Source of the DNA: JBBQLG01 sp038327655
GTDB lineage: Bacteria > Bacteroidota > Bacteroidia > Cytophagales > Spirosomataceae
Reading direction: 5' to 3'
Assembly: GCA_038327655.1 (NCBI GenBank)
Contig: JBBQLG010000004.1
Coordinates: forward strand, 32,302 to 96,301
Length of the DNA stretch: 64,000 nucleotides
Of the stretch, positions 24,910 through 33,869 are shown piece after piece. The position numbers were made by a program, and so were the translations under genes. The notes under the pieces were generated by a model that was not told where the DNA came from, made no database searches, and saw only the letters and a program-made list of their open reading frames with translations. Every line of letters begins with the position of its first letter. The first letter of the stretch is position 1.

Positions 24910-26121
24910 ATGACCCCAATTTCGCTGGCTGATTTAGCCTATACCCTTGAATCCGTGATCGACACGGCCTTCGGTGGCAAAGCCGTCTGGGTCGTGGCCG
25001 AAACGAGCGACATCAAAAATTACCCCGACCGGCAATACTGCTTTTTAACCTTAGTCGAGCGCGAAGCCGATAACGCGTCGGGAAAGCGGGAAACGGTAGC
25101 GAAGCTGGAAGCAGCCATCTGGCGCAAAAACTACCGCATCATCCGCGAATTTGAGACCGCTACCGGTCAGGCATTTGCCCGTAACATTCAACTCCTGTTG
25201 CAGGTATCGGTAGCGTACAACCCGGTCTATGGTTTGCGGCTGGAAATTCTGCGCATCGACCCGTCCTACACCCTCGGCAACTTAGAAAAAGAACGGCAGG
25301 GGGTGCTGGACCAGCTTGCTGAGAACTACCCCGACCTGATCTGGGTCGAAGACGGGCAGTACATCACGGCCAATCAATTGCTGCCCCGCCCGGCCGTGAT
25401 GCAGCGCCTGGCCCTGATTGCCGCCCCCGGTTCGGACGGATGGCGCGACTTTCGGCACGAACTGACCAACAACGGATTCGGGTATCAGTTCGAGATCGAC
25501 GAGTACCTCACGCAGGTACAGGGGCAGGGAGCCGAGCGGGCTATTGTCGGGCAGTTGACCCGCATTCAGGCCAGCGAACACCCCTACGATGCCGTTGTGA
25601 TTGTGCGCGGGGGTGGCTCCCAACTGGATTTCGGTTCGTTCGACACCGAGATTATGGGCCTGACTGTAGCGGCCTTCCCCCTGCCGATTCTGGCGGGGAT
25701 TGGTCACGAACGCAACGTCAGCATTACCGATCTGATGTGCCACCAAAGCGTGAAAACACCTACTAAAGCAGCCGCTTTCCTGATCGACCATAACCGGCAG
25801 TTTGAGACGAACTGCCTGCGGTTGCAGGATCGCTTAGTATCGGCCGCACGGAACACGCTGCTCGAAGCCCGCGAAGACGTAGACCGCGAAACGGACCGGT
25901 TCCGGTTTATCACCCAAACCTATCTGCGTGACCGCCACACGGAACTGGCCGAATTATCCGTCACGGTGCGGCACTTGGACCCCATCAACGTGCTCCAGCG
26001 TGGTTATGCTTTGCTTAGCCGGAATGGCCGCGTGATGACCCGTGCCAGTCAGCTACTACCCGGCGACGACGTGCTGGCCCAACTCGCCGACGGCACGGTC
26101 TCGTTAACAGTTGGTGGTTAG
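24910..26121 (+). CDS. xseA: Exodeoxyribonuclease VII large subunit
   Basis: 403 residues from the ATG at 24910. It has an N-terminal OB-fold (TPISLADLAYTLESVID onward) followed by the nuclease core with the conserved AIVRGGGSQLDFGSFD-like stretch (visible as VVIVRGGGSQLDFGSFDTE), PILAGIGHERNVSITD and HQSVKTPTKAAAFL. The C-terminus is a helical XseB-binding region ending LSRNGRVMTRASQLLPGDD. ExoVII degrades single-stranded DNA in mismatch repair and recombination. Its partner xseB follows directly. Confidence 0.96.
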   Translation: MTPISLADLAYTLESVIDTAFGGKAVWVVAETSDIKNYPDRQYCFLTLVEREADNASGKRETVAKLEAAIWRKNYRIIREFETATGQAFARNIQLLLQVSVAYNPVYGLRLEILRIDPSYTLGNLEKERQGVLDQLAENYPDLIWVEDGQYITANQLLPRPAVMQRLALIAAPGSDGWRDFRHELTNNGFGYQFEIDEYLTQVQGQGAERAIVGQLTRIQASEHPYDAVVIVRGGGSQLDFGSFDTEIMGLTVAAFPLPILAGIGHERNVSITDLMCHQSVKTPTKAAAFLIDHNRQFETNCLRLQDRLVSAARNTLLEAREDVDRETDRFRFITQTYLRDRHTELAELSVTVRHLDPINVLQRGYALLSRNGRVMTRASQLLPGDDVLAQLADGTVSLTVGG

Positions 26122-26189
26122 TACCGGGCCAACGCTTCGGTTCGCCATAAAACACCAACCAAAGCGTCGGCCCGGCACTAACCACCAAC
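26110..26189. repeat. 31-bp hairpin between xseA and xseB, overlapping the xseA stop
   Basis: Arms 26110-26140 and 26159-26189 pair over 31 positions with three mismatches. The first arm contains the last codons and stop of xseA (stop ends at 26121). As xseA and xseB normally form one operon, it may set their relative expression. Confidence 0.6.
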
Positions 26190-26207
26190 CATAAACCACA
26201 AACTACT

Positions 26208-26396
26208 ATGACCTATCAGGATGCTTACGATCAGTTAGTTGCCACCGTTGATGAAATTGAAAATGACCAGGTGCCACTGGACGAATTACCCGCTAAAATC
26301 CGGCTGGCGACCGAGTTGATTGCCTTCTGTCAGGAACGGCTGCGGGCGGTAGAAGCCGACTACCAGACAGCACTCGAACGGATGCCCAAACGCTAA
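26208..26396 (+). CDS. xseB: Exodeoxyribonuclease VII small subunit
   Basis: 62 residues, matching the length and pattern of XseB: TYQDAYDQLVATVDEIENDQ, then VPLDELPAKIRLATELIAFC and a short C-terminal helix. XseB forms a helical hairpin; several copies wrap the XseA C-terminal region to give active ExoVII. It follows xseA after 86 bp that hold a hairpin. Confidence 0.92.
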   Translation: MTYQDAYDQLVATVDEIENDQVPLDELPAKIRLATELIAFCQERLRAVEADYQTALERMPKR

Positions 26397-26420
26397 GCCG
26401 GTAATTTTGTCGTTAATATG

Positions 26421-26453
26421 TTTGCCGTATAGTCAAAAGGTTGCCTAATTTTA
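26421..26453 (+). promoter_or_regulatory. Bacteroidota-type promoter upstream of DUF937-OmpA gene
   Basis: A -33 box TTTG at 26421-26424 and a -7-like box TAATTTTA at 26446-26453 are separated by 21 bp, close to the Bacteroidota sigma-ABfr arrangement. The coding start is 78 bp further on. Confidence 0.5.
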
Positions 26454-26530
26454 GGGCTTAGGTAGCCTGCAGCGCAGCCGGTACGGCCCTGTTGCTGGCG
26501 CTCAACACCTCCATTGCTGAAGAATCAAGT

Positions 26531-27877
26531 ATGAATTTGTTTGCCCAGTTCGACGAATTACTGAATCCGGAAGTCATAGCCAAAATTGCCGTCTACGTGG
26601 ATGAGCCGGTCGAAAAAACCCGGAAGGCAGTTCAGGGGCTGGTATACACCGTTGTCGGAGGCCTGATAAAGCGCATCACCAGCGAAATTGGCATCAATCA
26701 ACTCGCCCTGCAAATCCAGCGGGGTCGTTACGAAGGGCAGTTGATAGCTCAGTTACCTACACTGTTCCGGGAACCCACCCAGGTAAATGCGACCATCACC
26801 GCCGGTAACGATGCCATCAGTCACCTGCTGCCCGCGCTGAAAAGCTCCATTGCCGGTATGATTACCTCCTACGCAGGCATCCGCAACTCCTCGGCCATTT
26901 CGCTGCTCGGCCTCACTACCGCGCTGGTACTGGATGAACTGGGGCGGCAGATGCGGGAGCGTAAACTGGACCCGGACGGCCTGGCCGCTTCGCTTTTCGA
27001 ACAGCGCGAACCGCTGCTGAACGTGGTACCGGAGACGCTGATGCCCCAGTTAACGGAAAAATTAAGCCTGCAACCCCTTTTCAGTGGCCTCAGTGCTCCC
27101 GCCCGGCGTGGCACCGTTGTGGCCGCGCCAGGCCGTCCGGTGACGGCTCCTGTTGCGGCTCCAACACCCGCTTTCGTTCAGGATACCGACGATACCGACT
27201 CGAATGGATTAATAAAATGGGGGGTTGGTGCCCTGGTGGTAGCCACCCTGGCGGGGGGGTATTTTGTGTGGCAGAATACCCAAAAGCCAACCAATCCAAC
27301 GCAGCAAACCAGCGACATCGAAGCCCTGCCGACCGATAGCATCAATGCTGATACCGTAGCCCGTTCGCTGGCCGTGCCCCAGGATCCCCAGCCTGCTGTT
27401 ACCGTGCCTTCAGCAACTACGGCGGTTACGGCCATTAGCACACCCCTTTCCGGTTCGGCCGTGGCAGATGGTTCACTCGCGTCGAAGCTTACCCTTTACC
27501 TGAACGATCCGGCCACGATCAAAGGGCGGCTGTTTCCGCTGTCCACTGTAAACTTTCAGTACGGTACCATTGTGCTGAACCCTGCCTCCGAAGCGACCAT
27601 CACCGAATTGGTGAATGTGTTAAAAACCCACCCTACCACGCAAATCCGGCTGATCGCTTACGCCAACGATGCCGCTGGCAGCGGACTGACCAACAAAGCC
27701 CTCTCCTTCAAGCGGGTCAACATTCTCAAACAGCAGTTGGTGAGCGCGGGTATCAATTACGTCCGGGTTGATGCAGTAGGTGTTGGTACGGGCGTAACGC
27801 CCCCGAAAGCCAGTGATTCAACCGCCGTTCGGAAGCCACCCATGCGGAAGATTGATATGCGGGTGGTGGTTAAATAA
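26531..27877 (+). CDS. DUF937 - transmembrane - OmpA fusion protein
   Basis: 448 residues from the ATG at 26531. The N-terminal about 190 residues match DUF937 (FAQFDELLNPEVIAKIAVYV onward, rich in small helices), a domain usually found in YidB-like cytoplasmic proteins. A Pro/Ala linker leads to one membrane helix (about 223-242, WGVGALVVATLAGGYFVW), then a Thr/Pro-rich periplasmic linker and a C-terminal OmpA/MotB-like domain (about 335-445) with TQIRLIAYANDAAGSGLTNK and LSFKRVNILKQQL. It would tie a cytoplasmic DUF937 module to peptidoglycan. Function unknown. Confidence 0.8.
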   Translation: MNLFAQFDELLNPEVIAKIAVYVDEPVEKTRKAVQGLVYTVVGGLIKRITSEIGINQLALQIQRGRYEGQLIAQLPTLFREPTQVNATITAGNDAISHLLPALKSSIAGMITSYAGIRNSSAISLLGLTTALVLDELGRQMRERKLDPDGLAASLFEQREPLLNVVPETLMPQLTEKLSLQPLFSGLSAPARRGTVVAAPGRPVTAPVAAPTPAFVQDTDDTDSNGLIKWGVGALVVATLAGGYFVWQNTQKPTNPTQQTSDIEALPTDSINADTVARSLAVPQDPQPAVTVPSATTAVTAISTPLSGSAVADGSLASKLTLYLNDPATIKGRLFPLSTVNFQYGTIVLNPASEATITELVNVLKTHPTTQIRLIAYANDAAGSGLTNKALSFKRVNILKQQLVSAGINYVRVDAVGVGTGVTPPKASDSTAVRKPPMRKIDMRVVVK

Positions 27878-27914
27878 CCGAGGACGTCAGATTAAAACGA
27901 CAACGAAAGGAGCT

Positions 27915-27980
27915 TAATTCCATCACACACAAACGCGCTGTTATCCTGGGATAACAGCGCGTTTGTGTGTGATGGAATTA
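27915..27980. terminator. 32-bp perfect hairpin between convergent genes
   Basis: Arms 27915-27946 and 27949-27980 are perfectly complementary with a 2-nt loop (TG). It lies between the OmpA-fusion gene and the convergent desaturase gene, whose stop is 14 bp away. Confidence 0.8.
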
Positions 27981-27993
27981 GTGAAAAACTAAG

Positions 27994-28992
27994 CTACGCG
28001 AATGTAGGCTGGTTAGCAATCCAGGTGAACTGGTAATCGAGTTCGGGTACTTTCAGCCGGTCCGCTACGCGCCGGAGCCGGGCGGGCAGGGCCATCAGGT
28101 AGTCACGGGCTTTTTCGCCGGCATCGTTCAGACCGGTGATCTGGTCGATTTTCCAGTCGACCAGCAGGCTGTCCAGAATCTCGACATAGTCCTGCGCGGT
28201 ATAGACACCTAAGCGCTGAGCGGCATCGGAGAAGTGAGCGTACGTTTTGCTGACCCCCTCGGCGGTTTCGCGCAGGAAGTGGGCAGGCATGACAATCTTT
28301 TTGCGCATCATGTCCTCAAACGACAGCATCATCTCCGACGCGTCGACTTCAAAAATGCCGCTCACAAACGTTTTATAGGCTTTGGCATGCCGGGCTTCGT
28401 CACCCGCGATGATGCCACATATTTTCGACAACTGCGGATTACCGAACGATTTGGCCAAAGTTGCCGTCCGGCGGTGCGAGACGTTAGTCGCCAGTTCCTG
28501 AAACGACGTGTACACGAAGTTACGGTAAGGGTCGGTACCGGTACCGATGTCGAAACCTTCGGCAATCAGGTGCTGCGTCGAGGTTTCGACGGCCCGCATG
28601 TTTACCCGGCCCGACAGGTACAAAAAGCGGTTCAGTAAGTCGCCGTGGCGGTTTTCTTCGGCCGTCCAGCCGCGTACCCACTTGCTCCACCCTTTCGGAT
28701 CGCCCTGGTTTACGCCTTCGACCGTCATCAGCCACGACTCATACGTCGGCAGTGCTTCTTCGGTAATGGTATCGCCAATGAGCACGGCTAAGTAATCGTA
28801 GGGTAATTCGCGGGCACTCTCCCGCAGTTCGCGAATGTCTTCGATGAACGTTTCGCTGGTCGAAACGGGCAACAGATCAGTCGGTTGCCAGTTGGTATCA
28901 ATCGGCTTCAGGAAATCCTCCAGAAACGATTCTATTTTGGTCGCGAGGTATTGCATAACCTCAATACGAGACGGATTCAATAACATAGTCAA
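27994..28992 (-). CDS. Acyl-ACP desaturase (ferritin-like di-iron enzyme)
   Basis: 332 residues. Two di-iron motifs are visible: WTAEENRHGDLLNRF (EENRH) at about 109-123 and IIAGDEARHAKAYK (DEARH) further on, matching plant-type stearoyl-ACP desaturases and actinobacterial DesA proteins. It would insert a double bond into ACP-bound fatty acids using O2 and ferredoxin. No transit peptide, as expected in bacteria. The start could also be the ATG two codons in (MLLNPSRIEV). Monocistronic. Confidence 0.92.
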   Translation of the reverse strand: MTMLLNPSRIEVMQYLATKIESFLEDFLKPIDTNWQPTDLLPVSTSETFIEDIRELRESARELPYDYLAVLIGDTITEEALPTYESWLMTVEGVNQGDPKGWSKWVRGWTAEENRHGDLLNRFLYLSGRVNMRAVETSTQHLIAEGFDIGTGTDPYRNFVYTSFQELATNVSHRRTATLAKSFGNPQLSKICGIIAGDEARHAKAYKTFVSGIFEVDASEMMLSFEDMMRKKIVMPAHFLRETAEGVSKTYAHFSDAAQRLGVYTAQDYVEILDSLLVDWKIDQITGLNDAGEKARDYLMALPARLRRVADRLKVPELDYQFTWIANQPTFA

Positions 28993-29159
28993 TGATAGAA
29001 AGCAAGTTCAATTTTTGCCGTAAGATACGTTTTTTCGGCCGATAAAGCTATAACAGCCACCAAACCGGGATGTTTGGCAGACAACTCCCCTTCCCCTCGG
29101 GCAAACATCTTGTCGACGGGGCGGTTAAACTAACGACCACTATCTAATTACTCATTGTT

Positions 29160-30512
29160 ATGACAACTCAGACATCGGGCCAGACGGCCCTCATCACTGG
29201 TGCTTCCAGCGGCATTGGTCAGGAACTTGCCAAACTGTTTGCCAAAGACGGCTACAACCTTGTGCTGGTTGGCCGCAGCGCAGATAAACTCCACCAGCTC
29301 GCCGACGAGTTCAGAACCAGCTACGGACTGGACCAGGTTACGGTAATTAGCAAAGACCTGTCGAAGGAAAATGCGGCTCAGGAACTGTACGACGACATTC
29401 GCAGCCAAGGCATTACCATCAATGTGCTGGTGAACGATGCGGGCGTGGGCACCTACGGCAAGTTTGCCAACGAAACCGACTGGGAAACCGAAAAGGACCT
29501 GATTCACCTGAACACCATTACGCTAACCCACCTGACGAAGCTTTACCTGAAGGAGATGGTGCAGCGCAATGAGGGTAAAATTCTGAATTTGGCTTCGCTC
29601 CTGTCCGTTACGCCTACTCCACTGATGGCGGTCTATGCCGCCACGAAGTCGTACGTCTACAATTTCTCGGCGTCGCTGGTCAACGAACTCAAAGGTACCA
29701 ATGTGACGGTGACGGCCCTGATGCCCAACGCAACCGACACCGACTTTTACAACAAGGCGGGCGCATCCGATATTAGGGTGACCGATCAGTTACAGGACCC
29801 GGCCATAGTCGCCAAAGCCGGTTACGAAGCTCTGATGAAAGGAGAAGCCAAAGTGGTACCCGAGGGACTGAGCAACAAAATGGTCGAATTCATGGGCCAC
29901 GTTGTTCCCCAGCAGACGATGGCGAGTATGATGCGGAGTGGCATGGAGCGTAAACCAAGCCCCGAAGAGAAACAGCAGTTGGTGTGGGCGTGGGGCATTG
30001 GCATTGCCGCCGTAGTTGTGGCCGGGATTGTGGTGGCGGCTCTGCTGACCGGCGACGATGACGACGACACGGAAGAGGTGTATGACGAAGCCAGCCAGGC
30101 CTATAAAACCGGCCGGGCTAAGCACCAGGCCAAAGGGCTGCTGGATAAGGCTCAGGAGACGTACGAAATGGCGAAGGGCAGTTTGAGCGGAACCTTGACG
30201 GACACCGTCGATGGTATCAAAGGTACCTTCGATGAGGCAAAGAGCACCCTCACCAATGGTGCGGTTCAGGCGGCTCACAGTGCGAAAGACCGCTACGACG
30301 ATGCGAAGGATAGCCTGACAAATGGCGCGGCTAACGCGGTTCACGATGCTCAGGACCGGTACGACGCCGTAAAAGGCAGAGCCACCAAAGGCGCGGCTTA
30401 TGCCATGCACGAGGCAAGAGACCGGTACGACGATGCTGTCGACGAGACAAACGATACGTGGGAGACTATTAAAAATATAGTGACCAAAGTAGTAGTCAAC
30501 GCCTTGGCGTAA
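29160..30512 (+). CDS. Short-chain dehydrogenase fused to a membrane helix and amphipathic repeats
   Basis: 450 residues. Residues about 1-255 are a classical SDR: NAD(P) motif TGASSGIGQELAKLF, NDAGVG, and the catalytic tyrosine-lysine pair YAATKSYVYN. A transmembrane helix follows (about 275-300, GIGIAAVVVAGIVVAALL) and then an acidic DDDDDTEE patch. The last about 130 residues contain at least three copies of a repeat of the form NGAxxAxHxAxDRYDxxK, resembling LEA/apolipoprotein-like amphipathic helices. Ordinary SDRs of this subgroup end near residue 260, so the tail is a true extension. The substrate is unknown; membrane association is inferred. Confidence 0.82.
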   Translation: MTTQTSGQTALITGASSGIGQELAKLFAKDGYNLVLVGRSADKLHQLADEFRTSYGLDQVTVISKDLSKENAAQELYDDIRSQGITINVLVNDAGVGTYGKFANETDWETEKDLIHLNTITLTHLTKLYLKEMVQRNEGKILNLASLLSVTPTPLMAVYAATKSYVYNFSASLVNELKGTNVTVTALMPNATDTDFYNKAGASDIRVTDQLQDPAIVAKAGYEALMKGEAKVVPEGLSNKMVEFMGHVVPQQTMASMMRSGMERKPSPEEKQQLVWAWGIGIAAVVVAGIVVAALLTGDDDDDTEEVYDEASQAYKTGRAKHQAKGLLDKAQETYEMAKGSLSGTLTDTVDGIKGTFDEAKSTLTNGAVQAAHSAKDRYDDAKDSLTNGAANAVHDAQDRYDAVKGRATKGAAYAMHEARDRYDDAVDETNDTWETIKNIVTKVVVNALA

Positions 30513-30526
30513 AACATCTTCACCTG

Positions 30527-30552
30527 CCCGGCTTCTGGTTACGGAAGCCGGG
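30527..30552 (+). terminator. Intrinsic terminator after the SDR fusion gene
   Basis: Arms CCCGGCTTC (30527-30535) and GAAGCCGGG (30544-30552) are perfectly paired and followed by a T-rich run to about 30563, a classical rho-independent terminator. The next gene starts 18 bp later. Confidence 0.8.
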
Positions 30553-30569
30553 TTTTCTTTTTTATAGCC

Positions 30570-31520
30570 ATGAAAAAACTGAATATATGGCGGGTGGCCA
30601 CGGCCCTGTTTGCCGCTGGCAGCATCATTTACACCGCCACCTCGAGCAGCCGGTCACGGCAGACCGGGCGGCAGCAGAAACGGGCCACGTCCGAACCGGA
30701 GTTCGATGTGCCGGTTGAGTACCAAAAAGTCTTCGACCAAAACATGATTATTCCGGCGGGATGGGCGTTCGCGCTGGTTTGGTCTACCGTATATTCGGGT
30801 CTGGGTGCCTTGCTGGTGCACCAGGCTTTACCGGCGCAGGCGGCCAATCCGCGCTACCAGAAAGCACTGCCGTGGTGGTGGGCCAGTTTTGCGCTGAATG
30901 CTGTGTTCGGCCGGTTCTTTAACGATAACCATAAACGCAGCATCCTTATCTCCGACCTGACGACCAAACTGAATCTGTCGGCGGCTCTGGCCCTGCACCA
31001 CAGCCTGGCGATTGGCAAAACGGAGGTGAACGGCCCCGAAAAATACGGGCGCATTCCCGTAAGCCTCTACGTCGGCTGGCTTACGGCGGCAACCGTAGTA
31101 GGCACACCCGACACGCTGCTAACACTGGGCTGGTGGCAACCCAACCGGCAGCGCGACACCCTTTTATCCTCCGCTGTGCTGGGCGCAACGGGTCTGCTGG
31201 GGTACGGCGTTGCCCGTCGCCTGAATGACCCGTGGTACATGGTGCCGTTCGTGGCGGGTTTCGGGGGGATTGCGTCGCGGCAGTGGCAGCGCGAACCGTT
31301 AGTGGCCCTGAAAGCGGTAAGTTGGGCAGTTATTTACGCGGGCTTGCTGGCCTATTGGTTACCGAAGGGCAAATTTCAGGACTATGAGCATCCGGTAAAA
31401 GACACGACTGGCGTAGACCTGATTGACGATGCAGCCAGGCACCTGACGGATGCCGAAGTAATGGAATCCGATAGTCCCTACCGGCAGATGGACCCCATCG
31501 AAGCCGAAGGGCTGGATTAG
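30570..31520 (+). CDS. TspO/MBR-like tryptophan-rich membrane protein, extended
   Basis: 316 residues with several hydrophobic helices. The stretch IIPAGWAFALVWSTVYSGLG followed by a WWWASFALNAVFG helix resembles the conserved PxGWxFxxVWxxLY region of TspO proteins, which bind porphyrins and tryptophan-derived ligands. It is about twice the usual TspO length (about 160): the C-terminal half adds helices such as LLGYGVARRL and VSWAVIYAGLLAYWLPKG. The N-terminus has one membrane anchor and a basic linker. The family call is likely but not certain; 57 bp after the SDR gene, across a terminator. Confidence 0.6.
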   Translation: MKKLNIWRVATALFAAGSIIYTATSSSRSRQTGRQQKRATSEPEFDVPVEYQKVFDQNMIIPAGWAFALVWSTVYSGLGALLVHQALPAQAANPRYQKALPWWWASFALNAVFGRFFNDNHKRSILISDLTTKLNLSAALALHHSLAIGKTEVNGPEKYGRIPVSLYVGWLTAATVVGTPDTLLTLGWWQPNRQRDTLLSSAVLGATGLLGYGVARRLNDPWYMVPFVAGFGGIASRQWQREPLVALKAVSWAVIYAGLLAYWLPKGKFQDYEHPVKDTTGVDLIDDAARHLTDAEVMESDSPYRQMDPIEAEGLD

Positions 31521-31543
31521 CCGTTGCTGTTGTTTTGCCACCC

Positions 31544-31567
31544 AAAGCCGCCCCGACAGGCGGCTTT
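31544..31567 (+). terminator. Intrinsic terminator after TspO-like gene
   Basis: AAAGCCGCC (31544-31552) pairs with GGCGGCTTT (31559-31567) and continues into TTTTTT on the plus strand. Confidence 0.8.
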
Positions 31568-31695
31568 TTTGTTGCCATCCGGTCGTTCATCCGGCTATAC
31601 GCTCGTTTGTACAAGTCGTATTGATTTTTATCAATTTAATTGGCTGTATTACGTAACTGTTTAGACAGCAGCACTTTTCTAAACCCAATGCACGT

Positions 31696-32943
31696 ATGGA
31701 CTCTCAATTAACGGTACCTTCCCGGCCAACAATCGGCAAGTTGGAACGCATTCAGGTCGTCGATGCCCTGCGCGGCTTTGCCCTGTTTGGCATTTTGCTG
31801 GTCCACGCATCCAGTTGGTTCGATGGCGGCCCGCTGCCCGGCTCGGTCTACCAGATCAATGCGCAGGGACTCGCCAACACGATTATCCAGACCGTCGTCG
31901 GCATCTTCTTCAGTGGTAAGTTTTATACCTTTTTTTCCTTCCTGTTCGGGCTAAGTTTCGCCCTGATGCTGACCCGCGCGACCGAATCGGATGGGGCTTT
32001 TCTCAAACGGTTTGTCTGGCGGCTACTCATTCTGGGCGCAATCGGCGGGCTGCACAGTCTGCACTGGCGGGGTGACATCCTGAGCATTTACGCCATGCTG
32101 GGGTTTATCATGCTCTTCTTTCGCAGGGCACCCACCCGTTTCACCCTCATGGTGGCCGTGCTGCTGACCCTTAACCTGCCCATTCGGATTCGCGATGGGT
32201 ACACATCATTGTTTAGTACCCCACCGGCCAAAGCCCAACTCGACAAACAACGAAAGGCCGATGACGCCCAGATAGCGGCCAATTACGAGGTGATTAAACA
32301 CGGCAGTTATGCGGCTATGCTCCGGGTTAATCTAAACGAGTTCAGGACCAAAATGGATTTCCAGTTCGATAGCGGCCGGATTTACATCACGCTCGGTTTT
32401 TTTCTGCTGGGTCTCTACGCCGGTCGCCGACGGCTGTTCCAGAACCTGCCCGAACACGGGCCGTTGTTTCGTACAGTCACAAAGTACAGTGGCTTCACGG
32501 TATTGGGTATCATTCTGCTGTTTGCAGCCTCTATCGCCCTAATTGGTCAGGACAAGCAACCGCCCAAAGCCGTCGAACTTATTTTTTCGGGGCTGTTCGA
32601 CCTCGGCAACGGTGCCCTGACGGTGTTTTATATTACGGGTCTCACCCTGCTGTTCCAGCGGGTCTCCTGGCAGCGGATTGCGGAGCCATTGGCAGCAGTC
32701 GGGAAGATGGCCCTGACCAACTACGTGAGCCAGTCCGTGATTGGCACCCTGCTCTTTTACGGATACGGCCTCAATCTGCTTGGTGAGATCAGCACAGCTA
32801 CGGCGACCTCTTTAGCCATTCCGATTTTTCTGGCTCAGGTATTATTTAGCCGGTGGTGGCTGGCGCGGTTTCAGTACGGCCCACTGGAATGGATCTGGCG
32901 TTCGCTCACCTACGGCCGCGCCCAGCCAATGCGTTTGGTTTAG
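31696..32943 (+). CDS. DUF418 (YeiB-like) membrane protein
   Basis: 415 residues. The N-terminus has the characteristic RIQVVDALRGFALFGILLVH of the DUF418/heparan-alpha-glucosaminide acetyltransferase-like family, with about 8-10 membrane helices. The DUF418 C-terminal part is visible as ALTNYVSQSVIGTLLFYGYG and FLAQVLFSRWWLARFQYGPLEWIWRSL (read in two parts). The family is related to acyltransferase-like membrane proteins but no function is proven. It converges with the lipoprotein gene downstream, the two overlapping by 4 bp. Confidence 0.88.
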   Translation: MDSQLTVPSRPTIGKLERIQVVDALRGFALFGILLVHASSWFDGGPLPGSVYQINAQGLANTIIQTVVGIFFSGKFYTFFSFLFGLSFALMLTRATESDGAFLKRFVWRLLILGAIGGLHSLHWRGDILSIYAMLGFIMLFFRRAPTRFTLMVAVLLTLNLPIRIRDGYTSLFSTPPAKAQLDKQRKADDAQIAANYEVIKHGSYAAMLRVNLNEFRTKMDFQFDSGRIYITLGFFLLGLYAGRRRLFQNLPEHGPLFRTVTKYSGFTVLGIILLFAASIALIGQDKQPPKAVELIFSGLFDLGNGALTVFYITGLTLLFQRVSWQRIAEPLAAVGKMALTNYVSQSVIGTLLFYGYGLNLLGEISTATATSLAIPIFLAQVLFSRWWLARFQYGPLEWIWRSLTYGRAQPMRLV

Positions 32944-33725
32944 TTCAGGTTCAGGCCAACGGTAATACCCAGCCAGGGCTTGTTCTGATAGATCCAGAGG
33001 CTGCGGTTGCTGTCGGTAATGGTTTCGATGCCGACGGCAAGCCCGGCCGAGAAATTTGCAAAACTAAACGTCGTGTTCAGTCCGTAATTCAGCCCCAGCG
33101 CCTGATAATCGTCCTGCACCCGGCCGAGCGTACTGAATGAGGTGATCGTAGCCGGGGCGAAACACAAAAAGCCGCCCAATCCCACGCTAAACGTCGAGAT
33201 TTCGGACCGTTGATTATGCCGAAAATAAACCGTCCGGTAGCGGCCCAGGTCGTAGCGTTCGCCAATATAAATTCCCACGTTCAGCTTGTCTTCGAGTTGT
33301 CCCGGTTGATTGGCGGTTTTAAACCGGTATTTAAACGGCAGCGTGAATAAGTCGATGTCTATGGCCGTGGTCTGGTAGCGAAACCAGGGGCTTTTTTCCT
33401 CGATCTTGTTCAGCGTCGGGTTGTAGTGCAGAAAAAATACGGCCAGCGAATCCGACTGATCGATGGTATTTGGGTCGCCATCGGGCGGGGGCAGGGTTTC
33501 TGACAGCAGTTCGGCGTAGAGGGTATCGGCCCGTTCGTAGAGAGCCGCTTTGACACGTTGGGTCAGGACTTTTGCTTTTACGCCCCCCTTTTTGGTGTAC
33601 GAATACATCGTCTGGTGGCGCGGAATCTGAAACACCTGATTGAGTGCCGTGGTGTCGTTCCGCTGACGAATGCTGGCGCAGGAGCACATAATGAGCAGTA
33701 CGAATAGGTAAAAGATGGATTTCAT
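32940..33725 (-). CDS. Hypothetical lipoprotein, possible beta-barrel-like
   Basis: 261 residues. MKSIFYLFVLLIMCSC is a lipoprotein signal. The rest contains many alternating strands (e.g. TVYFRHNQRSEISTFSVGLG) and ends with LGITVGLNLN, resembling outer-membrane-associated proteins of Bacteroidota. No named family recognised. Its stop overlaps the convergent DUF418 gene by 4 bp. Confidence 0.6.
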   Translation of the reverse strand: MKSIFYLFVLLIMCSCASIRQRNDTTALNQVFQIPRHQTMYSYTKKGGVKAKVLTQRVKAALYERADTLYAELLSETLPPPDGDPNTIDQSDSLAVFFLHYNPTLNKIEEKSPWFRYQTTAIDIDLFTLPFKYRFKTANQPGQLEDKLNVGIYIGERYDLGRYRTVYFRHNQRSEISTFSVGLGGFLCFAPATITSFSTLGRVQDDYQALGLNYGLNTTFSFANFSAGLAVGIETITDSNRSLWIYQNKPWLGITVGLNLN

Positions 33726-33869
33726 AAAAGGCTGCGGTTTTATCCAGAACCCAAAACCATGTCAGTTGGCTGTGTTAGTTTAGCGAGTGACCTGCATCCG
33801 TTCGACGAACAGACCGCGTCGGCTGACGTTTTGAGGTATTTTGCGCCCTTCCGCCTTCACCACTATACC

